Positions 42,332 through 51,046 of a DNA stretch of 64,000 nucleotides are shown in pieces. The stretch covers positions 62,001 to 126,000 of the forward strand of contig NZ_BAABAL010000007.1 of NCBI RefSeq assembly GCF_039537405.1, given 5' to 3'. Numbering within the stretch: the first letter of the stretch is position 1; each line of letters starts with the position of its first letter. The notes beneath the pieces were generated by a model. The model had not been told where the DNA came from, made no database searches, and saw only the letters and a list, made by a program, of their open reading frames with translations. The stretch is from Allokutzneria multivorans (GTDB lineage Bacteria > Actinomycetota > Actinomycetes > Mycobacteriales > Pseudonocardiaceae). A program made the translations under genes and the position numbers.

Positions 42332-42802
42332 ATGCGGCGGTGGTTGGCGGCCTTGGCGGTCGCGGTGGTGACGACCGGGGTGGGGATCGCGGTGAACATC
42401 GCGACGGACCAGGGGGCGAACGCGTGGGCCTGGGTGGCGGTCGCGGTGCTGACGCTCGCCGCCGCCGGGATCGCGGTGTGGACGGCGGCACCGGTGGCGA
42501 CGCCGACAGCAGTGGTAACGCCGACGGCAGCGCCAACGGTGACAGCGACGACATCGACGGCGACGGCAGAACAGCCAATGTCAGCCGTGCCAACGGCGGG
42601 ACAGCCCACGGCAGCGGTGCCAACAGCGGAACAGCCCACTTCAGCGGTGCCAACAGCGGAACAGTCCACGGCAGCACAGGCCACGACCGCACAGGCGGTT
42701 GAGCGGCCGCACCGGAGCAGCGTCCGGAACACGGTCACCGGTGACGTCAGCGGGATCGTGATTCAGGCGGGCACGATCAACGGGACGATTCGCGACGATT
42801 GA
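42332..42802 (+). CDS. Small membrane protein with C-terminal RHIM-like amyloid motif
   Basis: A 156-residue protein with two hydrophobic segments (~5-23 and ~32-50), a Thr/Ala/Pro linker containing three 10-residue repeats of the type AVPTAEQPTS (~84-113), and a C-terminal TGDVSGIVIQAGTINGTI segment (~136-153). The VIQAG core flanked by spaced Gly and Asn resembles RHIM and the RHIM-like bacterial amyloid signalling motifs (BASS3) of actinomycetes. If correct, the protein would be a membrane effector recruited by amyloid templating to a partner with the same motif; no such partner is in the window. ATG at 42332 follows a G-rich stretch. Confidence 0.6.
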   Translation: MRRWLAALAVAVVTTGVGIAVNIATDQGANAWAWVAVAVLTLAAAGIAVWTAAPVATPTAVVTPTAAPTVTATTSTATAEQPMSAVPTAGQPTAAVPTAEQPTSAVPTAEQSTAAQATTAQAVERPHRSSVRNTVTGDVSGIVIQAGTINGTIRDD

Positions 42803-44141
42803 GCAGCTGCATCAGCGGACCGGTCACGGCGGTCGTGATGAGCGCGATCAGCACCAGGATCGTGAAGCCGAGGTCGTTGACGAGCTTGTACTGAAGGCCG
42901 ATGGTGGCGATCACGAGTTCGGTGACGCCTCGGCAGTTCATCAGTGTGCCGATCCTCAGCGAGTCCTTTGTGGACATTCCGGCGAGCTTCGCCCCGCCAC
43001 CGGCGCCGACGAACTTGACGACGGAGGCGACGAGCAGCAGGCCGAGGAACAGCAGCCACGGCCCGACTCCGCTGAGCAGGCCGAGCGAGGTGCTGAGGCC
43101 GACCCCGGCGAAGAACAGCGGCAGCAGGATGGTGACCGCGAAGCCTTGGAGCTGCTTGCTGATCCGCTCCACCGCCAGCGAATCGCGGGGCACCACGACA
43201 CCGAACAGGAACGCGCCGATCACCGGGTGCAGGCCGATGACCTGGCTCAGCGAAGCGAAGCCGATGGCGCCCGCGGCGAGCACGGGAAGCAGCAGCTGCT
43301 CCCCCGCCGGGGTCCGTTCGCAGCGGCGCACCACGGCGGCCAGGGCGGGGCGAACGCAGAGCACGGTCACCAGGATGAAGGCGGCGGCCATGCCGACGAC
43401 GGCCTCGACGGAGCCGCTTCCGCTGAGCCCGGTCAGCGCCAGCAGCACGGTCAGCGCGGCCCACGCGGCACCGTCACCGACCGCCGCGCAGGTCAGCGCG
43501 AGCCTGCCGATCACGGTGTCGTCCAAGCGGAGGTCGACGAGGATGCGCGCGAGCACGGGCAGCGCGGTGATCGCCATGGCCAGGCCGAAGAACAGCGCGT
43601 AGGCGGTGGTGCTGCCGAAGCGCCCGGCGAGCATGCCCTCGGCGGCCAGCGCCACGCCGACCCCGGCGACGAACGGCAGGCCCATGCTGCCCGCCACGGT
43701 GATCCACACGGTCTTCTGGTGCCTGCGCACCTCGTCGAGCCGGAGTTCGCAGCCGAGCAGGAACATGAACGTCACCAGGCCCAGCTGCGCGGTGACCTGG
43801 AGCGTGGAGAGCACCTCGGCCGGGAACAGCCACGCCCGCCCGGACGGCCAGAGCGCGCCGAACACCGAGGGCCCGAGCACGAGCCCGCCGAGGATCTCAC
43901 CGACGACCGGGGGCTGGCCGAACTTGCCGAGCAGCGCGGCGATCAGGTGGCAGACAAGCACGATCACCGCGACTGCGAGCAGGAACCGGGCGATCGGGTC
44001 GAAGCCGCCGTGCGGGCCGGTCTCGCTGGTGAACAGCTCGGGACCCCACACGGTCAGCACCAGGCCGAGCGCGATGAGGCTGCCGAACGCGCCAAGCGGG
44101 ACAGCGTGCCGTTTGGCCTTCTTGGTCGCTTCGAGGGTCAT
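42777..44141 (-). CDS. Cation/proton antiporter, CPA2 (Kef/NapA-like)
   Basis: A 454-residue monovalent cation:proton antiporter of the CPA2 family, with about 12 hydrophobic segments. The QPPVVGEILGGLVLGPSVFG motif (~75-94) and the central acidic residues (for example in AAVGDGAAWAAL) are typical. It has no C-terminal TrkA-N/RCK domain, so it is closer to NapA-type Na+/H+ exchangers than to regulated Kef channels. It would act in pH or salt homeostasis at the cell membrane. Its 3' end overlaps the RHIM-like gene by 26 bases in convergent orientation. Confidence 0.9.
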   Translation of the reverse strand: MTLEATKKAKRHAVPLGAFGSLIALGLVLTVWGPELFTSETGPHGGFDPIARFLLAVAVIVLVCHLIAALLGKFGQPPVVGEILGGLVLGPSVFGALWPSGRAWLFPAEVLSTLQVTAQLGLVTFMFLLGCELRLDEVRRHQKTVWITVAGSMGLPFVAGVGVALAAEGMLAGRFGSTTAYALFFGLAMAITALPVLARILVDLRLDDTVIGRLALTCAAVGDGAAWAALTVLLALTGLSGSGSVEAVVGMAAAFILVTVLCVRPALAAVVRRCERTPAGEQLLLPVLAAGAIGFASLSQVIGLHPVIGAFLFGVVVPRDSLAVERISKQLQGFAVTILLPLFFAGVGLSTSLGLLSGVGPWLLFLGLLLVASVVKFVGAGGGAKLAGMSTKDSLRIGTLMNCRGVTELVIATIGLQYKLVNDLGFTILVLIALITTAVTGPLMQLLNRRESSR

Positions 44142-44226
44142 CTCGGGTCCGTTCGCCAGGGTGGTCGTCGCCGCCCCACCCTGACGAACGCCGGTTTCTT
44201 CCCGTTATCGCCGAGCTGAGCGGCGC

Positions 44227-46338
44227 TCACGAAGCCAACGCGCTGTCGAGCTTCTGCGCGCACGTCGCCAGGTTCCACGCGTAGAGCACCAGCCCCATCC
44301 CCGTGGACTGGTGCACGACCGCGTGCAGCGCCTCGTGCTCGATCTCCAACCACCGCAACGGGTTCTCGGCGAGCGCGGTGATCTCCTCCTGCGCGAGCCA
44401 CCTGCGGAGCCGGTCGGTGGCCACGGTCGCGACGCCCTCGGCCAGCTCGGACGCGGAGCCGGCCAGCTCCAGCCACGCGGCGAAAGCGCGCTCGCACGCG
44501 GCGGTGCGCTCCACCGGCGCTTCCTGCACCAGCGCGCACTCGCGGGCGAACACACGCGGCAGCCGGGCGAGCCGGTAACGCACCGATCCGTCCACTGTGG
44601 ACACGTCGACGTCGATCACGTTGGCGTCGAGCAGTTCCTCCAGCCACGCCTCCGCCTCGGACACCGGGCAGTCCAGCAGCGCCGCGCCCACCCATGCGGC
44701 GAAGTGCGGCACGTCGAGGGTTCCCAGCCCCCGGTAGAGCCGCGCGGCCTCCGGGGAGAGCCGGTGGTAGCTGGACTCGAAAGCCGCGCGCAGCCCGCCG
44801 CGCTCGTCGCAGCTCAGCTCGTCCAGCCTGCGCCGCTCGTCGGTCAGCATCCGCACCAACCGGTCCGCGCTCCAGTGCGGTTTGGCCAGCAGTCGCGTGG
44901 TCGCGACGCTCAGCGCCAGCGGGAGCCCGTCGCACAGCTCGGCCAGCTCGGCGGCGCTCTCCGGCGAGAGAACGGGAAGGGCGCGACGCACGAACTCCAC
45001 GGACTCTGTGGTGCTCAACGGTTTCAGCCGCACTCGTACGGAGTCCGCACCGCCGGCCAACTCAGGCAGCTGGTCCCGGCCGGTCACCACCACGCAGCAC
45101 TCACGGGTGCCCGGCAGCAGGGGCCGGACCTGCGCGTAGGAGGCGGCGTTGTCCAGCACCACGAGCACACGTTTGCCCGCGAGGAGGCTGCGGTAGAGCG
45201 CGGCGCGCTCGCCCAGCTCGCCGGGCAGCTCCGCGTCCGGGACGCCGAGCGCGCGCAGGAACCCGGCGAGCACCTCGGTGGAGGACAGCGGCGCCCGGTC
45301 GCGGTCGTAGCCGCACAGGTCGACGAAGAGCTGTCCGTGCGGGAAGCGCTCGGCGACGCGGTGCGCCCAGTGCAGCGCCAGCTCGGTCTTGCCGACGCCG
45401 GGCATCCCGGTGAGGTAGCCGACCGGGAGCATGCAACCCTTGCCGCTCCAGGGAACCAGATCGTCCAGAGTGGACAGTTCGGCGGTTCGGCCGGTGAAGC
45501 GCGCGGTGCTCGGCGGCAGCTGGGCGGGCACCACGCGCGCCTCGGCCCGCGCCGTCGGCTTCGCCACGGGGACCGGGGTGAGCACCGGGTCGTCGGCCAG
45601 GATCGCCTCGTGCAGCTCCCTGAGCACCCGGCCCGGTTCGAGGCCGAGCTCGTCGATCAACAGCGAGCGCCCCTCGCGGAAGCTCTCCAGCGCCTCGGCG
45701 CGCCTGCCGGAGCGGTACTGCGCCAGCATCAGGTGCGCCCGGACCTGCTCGCGCAACGGGTGCTGCCGCACCAACCCGGTCAGCTCGCCGATCAGCTCGC
45801 GGTGCTCGCCCTCGGCCAGGCGCAGCGCCGCGCTCTGCTCGTAGGCGGTCAGCCGCAACTCCTCCAGCCGCGCCGCCGCCGACTCGGCGAAGCGCCCGCT
45901 CACTCCGGAGAGCGCGGGCCCGCGCCAGCGGCCGAGCGCGGCGGCGTAGGCGCGCACGGATTCGGCGTACTGGCCCTCCTGCTCAAGGCGTTGGGCCTGG
46001 TCGAGCTGCCGTTCGAACTCGCTGGCGTCGATGTCGTGCGCCTCCGGCAGCAGCAGGTAGCCGGGCGCCCTGGTCAGGATGACGTCGTCGGCGCAGCCGG
46101 CGGCCTTGAAGGTCTTGCGCAGCCCGGCGACGCAGATGGCGATCTGCGTCCGCCCGGTCGCGGGCGGACGGTCGTCCCAGACCGCCTCGACGAGGCTGTC
46201 CACGGAGACGACCCGGCCCGGACTGAGCAGCAGCATGGCCAGCACGGTGCGCTGCCGCTGGCCGCTGATCGGAACGGGACCGGTGTCCGACCGCACGTCC
46301 AGCGGTCCGAGCACGGTGAATTCCAAGCGGTCGCCCAT
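44227..46338 (-). CDS. AfsR/SARP-type transcriptional regulator with NB-ARC domain
   Basis: A 703-residue regulator. It starts with an OmpR-type winged helix (~1-95; SVDSLVEAVWDDRPP), followed by the BTAD domain (~100-250; HLMLAQYRSGRRAEALESF). An NB-ARC ATPase (~280-560) has P-loop GMPGVGKT and CDGLPLAL, and a C-terminal winged-helix-like region follows. It has no TPR block. The family activates secondary-metabolite genes. The ATG at 46338 follows GGGGG. Upstream lie the palindromes GTAACGGTTAC (46442-46452) and GATATCG-N7-CGATATC (46532-46552). Its target may be any nearby or distant gene. Confidence 0.92.
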   Translation of the reverse strand: MGDRLEFTVLGPLDVRSDTGPVPISGQRQRTVLAMLLLSPGRVVSVDSLVEAVWDDRPPATGRTQIAICVAGLRKTFKAAGCADDVILTRAPGYLLLPEAHDIDASEFERQLDQAQRLEQEGQYAESVRAYAAALGRWRGPALSGVSGRFAESAAARLEELRLTAYEQSAALRLAEGEHRELIGELTGLVRQHPLREQVRAHLMLAQYRSGRRAEALESFREGRSLLIDELGLEPGRVLRELHEAILADDPVLTPVPVAKPTARAEARVVPAQLPPSTARFTGRTAELSTLDDLVPWSGKGCMLPVGYLTGMPGVGKTELALHWAHRVAERFPHGQLFVDLCGYDRDRAPLSSTEVLAGFLRALGVPDAELPGELGERAALYRSLLAGKRVLVVLDNAASYAQVRPLLPGTRECCVVVTGRDQLPELAGGADSVRVRLKPLSTTESVEFVRRALPVLSPESAAELAELCDGLPLALSVATTRLLAKPHWSADRLVRMLTDERRRLDELSCDERGGLRAAFESSYHRLSPEAARLYRGLGTLDVPHFAAWVGAALLDCPVSEAEAWLEELLDANVIDVDVSTVDGSVRYRLARLPRVFARECALVQEAPVERTAACERAFAAWLELAGSASELAEGVATVATDRLRRWLAQEEITALAENPLRWLEIEHEALHAVVHQSTGMGLVLYAWNLATCAQKLDSALAS

Positions 46339-46531
46339 TGAACCCCCAGTTCTCGGGAAACCTGATGTGTGCGCATGCAGTCAACCATGTGCGGGTTGTC
46401 CGAAATAGGGGTTCGGCAACCGTGTTCCGGAACCTGTTCTGGTAACGGTTACACACATTCCGAGCTGGCCCTACCTGGCGATCACAACGGTACCGAGATC
46501 TGTCACGGGCGCAGTTCCTCACAGAAAACCA

Positions 46532-46552
46532 GATATCGAATTCTCCGATATC
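46532..46552. promoter_or_regulatory. Inverted repeat upstream of the SARP gene
   Basis: Perfect 7-base arms GATATCG and CGATATC around AATTCTC, in the 256-base intergenic region before the SARP. A second palindrome GTAAC-G-GTTAC lies at 46442-46452. SARPs bind direct repeats, so these sites probably serve another factor. Confidence 0.4.
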
Positions 46553-46594
46553 CTGCGACCTTTCGGCCCAACGCGCTCGGCCGATCCGCACGGC

Positions 46595-46831
46595 TCACAC
46601 CGGCTGTTCCAGCAGCCGTTGGATCTCGGCCACCCTGCGGTTCACCTGGGTCAGCTCGACGCACAGCGCGTGCTCACGCACGACGGAGCGCTCGCGGACC
46701 CTGTCGTACTCGGCGAGCGCGGCCACCCGCTGCCGATGAATGCGCAGCAGTCGTTCGACGACCCAGACCGAAGCCGCTCCGGCGAACAGCGCAAGGGCGG
46801 TGCGCGTGATCTCGTTGCCCTCCTGAGGCAC
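46595..46831 (-). CDS. Small membrane-anchored coiled-coil protein
   Basis: A 78-residue protein: one hydrophobic segment (ALALFAGAASVWVVERLL, ~10-27), then a basic, mostly helical tail with heptad-like leucines/valines (LCVELTQVNRRVAEIQRLLEQ). GTG at 46831 is chosen because AAGGAG stands six bases upstream; an ATG two codons earlier touches that site. It is divergent from the acyl-CoA oxidase gene. I do not recognise the family; the coding call rests on the ribosome site and a plausible protein. Confidence 0.5.
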   Translation of the reverse strand: MPQEGNEITRTALALFAGAASVWVVERLLRIHRQRVAALAEYDRVRERSVVREHALCVELTQVNRRVAEIQRLLEQPV

Positions 46832-46917
46832 AGCCATCTCCTTGCCTCGTGCGCCGACGGCCGACGCGGTGAACGGGGCGAAAAGTTATCAACTCGTATT
46901 TTCGGGCCGATATCACC

Positions 46918-46943
46918 ATGACTTTTGTCATCACTTCCGGAAG
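46918..46943. promoter_or_regulatory. Paired palindromes upstream of the acyl-CoA oxidase gene
   Basis: ATGAC-TTTT-GTCAT (46918-46931) is followed directly by the perfect palindrome CTTCCGGAAG (46934-46943), about 70 bases before the ATG, in an AT-richer promoter-like stretch. Confidence 0.4.
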
Positions 46944-47011
46944 CGATAACCGAATGAAAGCGCGCGGCGCTAGGCTGCGGAGCGGCCGGTCTCCGGGCAA
47001 GCTTCCGCAGC

Positions 47012-48877
47012 ATGGGCGTCAACACCACGGGCAACGACACGCTCCGGACCCTGCTCGACGGCCGGTGGGCGGAGCTGCGCGAGCGCACCCGCAAACGGCT
47101 CGGCGTCCTGGAGGCGCCCGCGCCCGGCCTGAGTCGCGAGGAACACCGCGAACACGTGCTGCGCCAACTGCGCGCCTTGGCCTCCTCCGGGCACTCCACT
47201 GCCGGTTTTCCCGTGCGCCACGGCGGTGACGGCGACTTCGGCGGCTCGGTGGTGGCCTTCGAGATGCTCGGCTTCGGCGATCTCTCGTTGATGGTCAAGG
47301 CGGGCGTGCAGTGGGGCTTGTTCGGCGGCGCGGTGCAGGCCCTCGGCACGGACGCGCACCATGAGCGGTACCTGCGCGAGATCATCGAGCTGGACCTGTT
47401 GGGCTGCTTCGCGATGACGGAGTCCGGCCACGGCTCCGACGTCCAGCGCCTCAACACCACCGCCACCTACGACCCGGACACCGGCGAGTTCGTGGTGAAC
47501 ACGCCGAACGTGCACGCGCGCAAGGACTACATCGGCAACGCGGCGCGCGACGGCCAGGTCGCCGTGGTGTTCGCGCAGCTGATCACGGGCGGCGAGGAGC
47601 ACGGTGTGCACGCGCTGGTCGTGCCGATCCGCGAGCCGGACGGGTCGGCGCGCGCGGGCGTGACGATCGAGGACTGCGGCGAGAAGGCCGGGCTCAACGG
47701 CGTGGACAACGGGCGGCTGACCTTCGACAACGTGCGCGTTCCGCGCGAGGCGCTGCTGGACCGCTACGGCCACGTGGCCGAGGACGGCACGTACTCCAGT
47801 CCAGTTGAGGGCACGGGCAAGCGGTTCTTCACGATGCTGGGCACGCTCGTGCGCGGCCGGGTCAGCGTCGCGGGCGGTGCGCTGAGCGCGACGAAGAAGG
47901 CGCTGACGATCGCGGTCCGCCACGGTGAGACGCGCAAGCAGTTCGCCAAGCCCGACGGCACCGAGGTCCCGGTCCTGGACTACCTCGCCCACCAACGCCG
48001 CCTGCTGCCCGCGCTCGCGACCACCTACGCGCTCAACTTCGCCCAGGAAGCGCTGGTCAGCGAGCTTCACGCGGTCTTCGGCGGTGACGAGAGCGACGAC
48101 CAGAGGAAGCGTGAACTGGAGTCACAGGCCGCCGGGCAGAAAGCGGTGGCCACCTGGCACGCCACGCGGACGATCCAGACCTGCCGAGAAGCGTGCGGTG
48201 GGGCGGGCTACCTGGCCGAGAACCAGTTGCCGCAGCTCAAAGCCGACACGGACGTGTTCACCACGTTCGAGGGCGACAACACCGTGCTGCTCCAGCTCGT
48301 GGCGAAGGGCCTGCTCACCGGCTACCGGGACCACCTCGGCGACCTCGACACGCTCGGCATGGCGCGCTTCGTGGCGACTCAGCTCGTCGGCGCGGTCATC
48401 GAGCGGACTCCCGTGCGCGCGCTGCTCGGTGGCGATGTGCGCGACCGCGCTTGGCAGCTGAAGCTCTTCACCGATCGCGAGGAGCACGTGCTCGACGGCC
48501 TGGTTCGACGGCTGCGCAACGCGGGCGAGGACGACGCGTTCGAGGTGTTCAACAACGCGCAGGACCACGTGCTGCGCGCGGCGCGGACGCACGTGGACCG
48601 GATCGTGCTGGAGGCCTTCGTCGCGGCGATCGACCGCTGCCCGGACAGCGACACCGCTGAGCTGCTCGAACGCGTCTGCGACCTGCACGTGCTGGCCAAC
48701 GTCGAGGAGGACCTGGCGTGGTTCCTCGGGCACGGCAGGCTCACCACCGCGAAGGCGAAGTCGATCACCAGCGAGGTCAACTCGTTGTGCGCCGAACTGC
48801 GCCCGCGCGCCGCTGAGCTGGTCGAAGCGTTCGGCGTTCCCATGGAGTGGATCACAGCGCCCATCGCTCAGCGGTGA
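47012..48877 (+). CDS. Acyl-CoA oxidase/dehydrogenase
   Basis: A 621-residue flavoprotein of the acyl-CoA oxidase type. Motifs are CFAMTESGHGSD (~130-141), the FAD segment ...TWHATRTIQTCREACGG shown as RTIQTCREACGGAGYL, and the catalytic Glu in TTFEGDNTV (~420). A C-terminal four-helix ACOX domain accounts for the length (dehydrogenases have about 380-400). It oxidises an acyl-CoA to the 2,3-enoyl-CoA. The ATG lies about 70 bases after a pair of palindromes. It is 19 bases upstream of the SfnC-like gene and may start the transcript that runs through the methionine-salvage genes. Confidence 0.9.
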   Translation: MGVNTTGNDTLRTLLDGRWAELRERTRKRLGVLEAPAPGLSREEHREHVLRQLRALASSGHSTAGFPVRHGGDGDFGGSVVAFEMLGFGDLSLMVKAGVQWGLFGGAVQALGTDAHHERYLREIIELDLLGCFAMTESGHGSDVQRLNTTATYDPDTGEFVVNTPNVHARKDYIGNAARDGQVAVVFAQLITGGEEHGVHALVVPIREPDGSARAGVTIEDCGEKAGLNGVDNGRLTFDNVRVPREALLDRYGHVAEDGTYSSPVEGTGKRFFTMLGTLVRGRVSVAGGALSATKKALTIAVRHGETRKQFAKPDGTEVPVLDYLAHQRRLLPALATTYALNFAQEALVSELHAVFGGDESDDQRKRELESQAAGQKAVATWHATRTIQTCREACGGAGYLAENQLPQLKADTDVFTTFEGDNTVLLQLVAKGLLTGYRDHLGDLDTLGMARFVATQLVGAVIERTPVRALLGGDVRDRAWQLKLFTDREEHVLDGLVRRLRNAGEDDAFEVFNNAQDHVLRAARTHVDRIVLEAFVAAIDRCPDSDTAELLERVCDLHVLANVEEDLAWFLGHGRLTTAKAKSITSEVNSLCAELRPRAAELVEAFGVPMEWITAPIAQR

Positions 48878-48896
48878 AGCTGGCAAAGTACGCGCC

Positions 48897-50072
48897 ATGA
48901 GTGTGTGGACAACCGTCGCCGAGGAGGTCGCGGCCAAGCTCCGCGAGGACGCCGCCGCCCGGGATCGCGGTGGCGTCGCGCCCGAGGGCGAGATCGAGCT
49001 GTTGCGGTCCTCCGGCCTGCTCAGCGCGTTCATCCCGGAGGAGCTGGGCGGCGGTGACGGGGACCCCGCGACGACCGACGCCGTCACGCGGATCATCACT
49101 GCGGCGGACGCGTCCCTCGGGCACCTGCTCGGTTACCACTACTTGCACGTCTGGCGCTCCGAGCTGTTCGGCGATGCTGAGCGCTCCACGAGGCTGAGGC
49201 GCGAGACCGCGGCGAACCAGTGGTTCTGGGGCGGGGTGGCCAATCCGCTGGACGCGGCGCTGGAGCTGACGCCGACCGACGACGGCTTCCTGCTCAACGG
49301 GCGCAAGACTTTCGCGTCCGGGGCGAGCGTCGCGGACCGGCTCGTGGTGAGCGGAACGCGGACCGACACCGGCGAAAAGTTGACCTTCACCATGGACGCC
49401 CGCGCGAACGGCGTGAAGTACCTGGGCGACTGGGACAACATCGGCCAGCGGCTCACCGAGAGCGGCGGCGTGGTGTTCACCGACGCCCCGGTCGCGGCTG
49501 ACGACGTGCTGGGCGTGCACCCGACGTCCGCCGAGGAGGACTCGCCGGAGGCGCTGCGGCTGTCACTGGCGCAGATCGCGTTCCAGGCCGTGCTGTCGCA
49601 GCTGCACGTCGGCATCGCGGAGGGCGCGCTGGAGCAGGCCGCCGAGTACACGCGGACGATGTCGCGGCCGTGGTTCCTCTCCGGCGTCGAGAAGGCGAGC
49701 GACGACCTGTACGTGCTGGTCGGCTACGGCGAGCTGGTCGCGTCGACCGAAGCTGCTGGCCTGCTCGCCGACCACGCCAGCGCCCTGCTCCACGCGGCGG
49801 CGGCCGAGCCCGAGCTGACCCTGGAGCTGCGCGCGGCGGCGGCGCTGACGATCTCCTCCGCCAAGGTCGTGTCCACGCGGGTGGTCAACGAGGTCACGTC
49901 GAAGATCTTCGAGTTCGTCGGCGCGCGGGCGACCGCGTCGAAGTACGGCTTCGACCGGTTCTGGCGCAACGCCCGCACGATCACGCTGCACGACCCGGTG
50001 AGCTACAAGGCCCGCGAGCTGGGCGCGCACCTGTTGACCGGCGAGCTGCCGCCGATCACGGGCTACAGCTGA
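48897..50072 (+). CDS. SfnC/DszC-like acyl-CoA dehydrogenase-fold flavoprotein
   Basis: A 391-residue flavin-dependent enzyme of the acyl-CoA dehydrogenase fold. The N-terminal IPEELGGG..D and ADASLGHLLGYHYLHVW, the middle NGRKTFASGASVADRLVVSG, and the C-terminal RFWRNARTITLHDPVSYKA match the sulfur-acquisition group (SfnC, DszC). That group uses reduced flavin and O2 to oxygenate sulfur or nitrogen compounds; the acyl-CoA base Glu is missing. Its stop overlaps the ATG of mtnA by one base, so it is translationally coupled to methionine salvage. A role in recycling an organosulfur compound is inference. Confidence 0.82.
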   Translation: MSVWTTVAEEVAAKLREDAAARDRGGVAPEGEIELLRSSGLLSAFIPEELGGGDGDPATTDAVTRIITAADASLGHLLGYHYLHVWRSELFGDAERSTRLRRETAANQWFWGGVANPLDAALELTPTDDGFLLNGRKTFASGASVADRLVVSGTRTDTGEKLTFTMDARANGVKYLGDWDNIGQRLTESGGVVFTDAPVAADDVLGVHPTSAEEDSPEALRLSLAQIAFQAVLSQLHVGIAEGALEQAAEYTRTMSRPWFLSGVEKASDDLYVLVGYGELVASTEAAGLLADHASALLHAAAAEPELTLELRAAAALTISSAKVVSTRVVNEVTSKIFEFVGARATASKYGFDRFWRNARTITLHDPVSYKARELGAHLLTGELPPITGYS

Positions 50073-51046
50073 TGGGTCCTTTGTTGGAGCCCCCCTTGAT
50101 CGAACACAGCGTCCGCCTCACCGCGGACGCCGTGCTCATCCTTGATCGCCGCAAGCTCCCGTTGGAGCGCGAGTGGGTGCGCTGCGAGACCGTCGCCGAC
50201 GTCGCTCAGGCGATCAAGGACATGGTCACGCAGTCCTCCGGCCCGTACTTCGCCGCGCTGTACGGCATGGTGCTCGCGGCGCGTGCCGGGGAAGACCTCG
50301 AAGCGGCCGGTCAGGTGCTGGTGAACACCAGGCGCACCAACAACCACCTCCGCAAGGCAGTCCACTGTGTACTGTCCACTTCGGACAGATCGGTTGCCGG
50401 AGTGCTGGCGGCGGCCGAGGCCGGTGACGAGCTGTACCGCGCGCGAAGCCGTGCTCTCGCCGAGGCCGCGGCATCGCTGCTGCCGGACGGCGCGCGGGTG
50501 CTCACGCACTGCTGGGCGGACATCTACCTCATCGAACTGGTGGTCTCGCTTCGCAAGACTGGCAAGGACTTCAGCTTCACCTGCACCGAGACCCGGCCGT
50601 ACCTCCAAGGCGCCCGGCTGACCGCGCCGACGCTCGCGGAGATGGGCGTGGACACCACGCTCGTCACCGACGGCATGGGCGCGGCGCTCATCGCGGACGG
50701 CCGGGTGGACGCGCTGGTCACGGCCGCCGATCGGGTCACGATGGACGGTCACGTGATCAACAAGGTCGGCACGCTCGGTCTCGCGGCGGCGGCGCACGCG
50801 TTCGACGTGCCGTTCCACGCGCTCGTGCAGGCTCCGGACCAGGACGCACCCAGCGCCGAATCCGTGCCGATCGAGTACCGCTCCGGCGAGGACGTGTTGT
50901 CCTACAAGGTTTCCGGAGTGCGCGGGGTCTATCCCGCGTTCGACATCACTCCCCCACGCCTGGTCACGACTGTTGTGACCGATCGGGGCGCGTTCGCTCC
51001 GGCTGATGTCCACTCGTACTACGAAGAAGGAGAACAGAACCAGTGA
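50072..51046 (+). CDS. mtnA: S-methyl-5-thioribose-1-phosphate isomerase
   Basis: A 324-residue MtnA of the eIF2B-like isomerase family, converting methylthioribose-1-phosphate to methylthioribulose-1-phosphate. Motifs: catalytic Cys147 in THCWAD, ETRPYLQGARLTA (173-185), the catalytic Asp220 in TAADRVTMDG and NKVGT. The sequence after Cys147 (WAD where MtnA usually has NAG/NTG) is a variation. The start is fixed by the one-base TGATG overlap with the SfnC-like gene; the stop overlaps mtnC by four bases. First of four salvage genes in order. Confidence 0.88.
   Translation: MGPLLEPPLIEHSVRLTADAVLILDRRKLPLEREWVRCETVADVAQAIKDMVTQSSGPYFAALYGMVLAARAGEDLEAAGQVLVNTRRTNNHLRKAVHCVLSTSDRSVAGVLAAAEAGDELYRARSRALAEAAASLLPDGARVLTHCWADIYLIELVVSLRKTGKDFSFTCTETRPYLQGARLTAPTLAEMGVDTTLVTDGMGAALIADGRVDALVTAADRVTMDGHVINKVGTLGLAAAAHAFDVPFHALVQAPDQDAPSAESVPIEYRSGEDVLSYKVSGVRGVYPAFDITPPRLVTTVVTDRGAFAPADVHSYYEEGEQNQ

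Noticed and set aside
42114..42371. Small protein made of NDPFGAL-like decapeptides
   Set aside because: It is created by the 30-bp DNA repeat whose length is a multiple of three; no ribosome site and the same repeat is non-coding at 21.4 kb.
44311..46341. Long open frame antisense to the SARP regulator
   Set aside because: Composition is that of an antisense frame; the opposite strand has winged-helix, BTAD and NB-ARC motifs in order.
48778..50072. SAM-type riboswitch controlling the methionine-salvage genes
   Set aside because: mtnA directly overlaps the upstream flavoprotein gene, leaving no leader, and no SAM-riboswitch-like stem pattern was seen ahead of the transcript.
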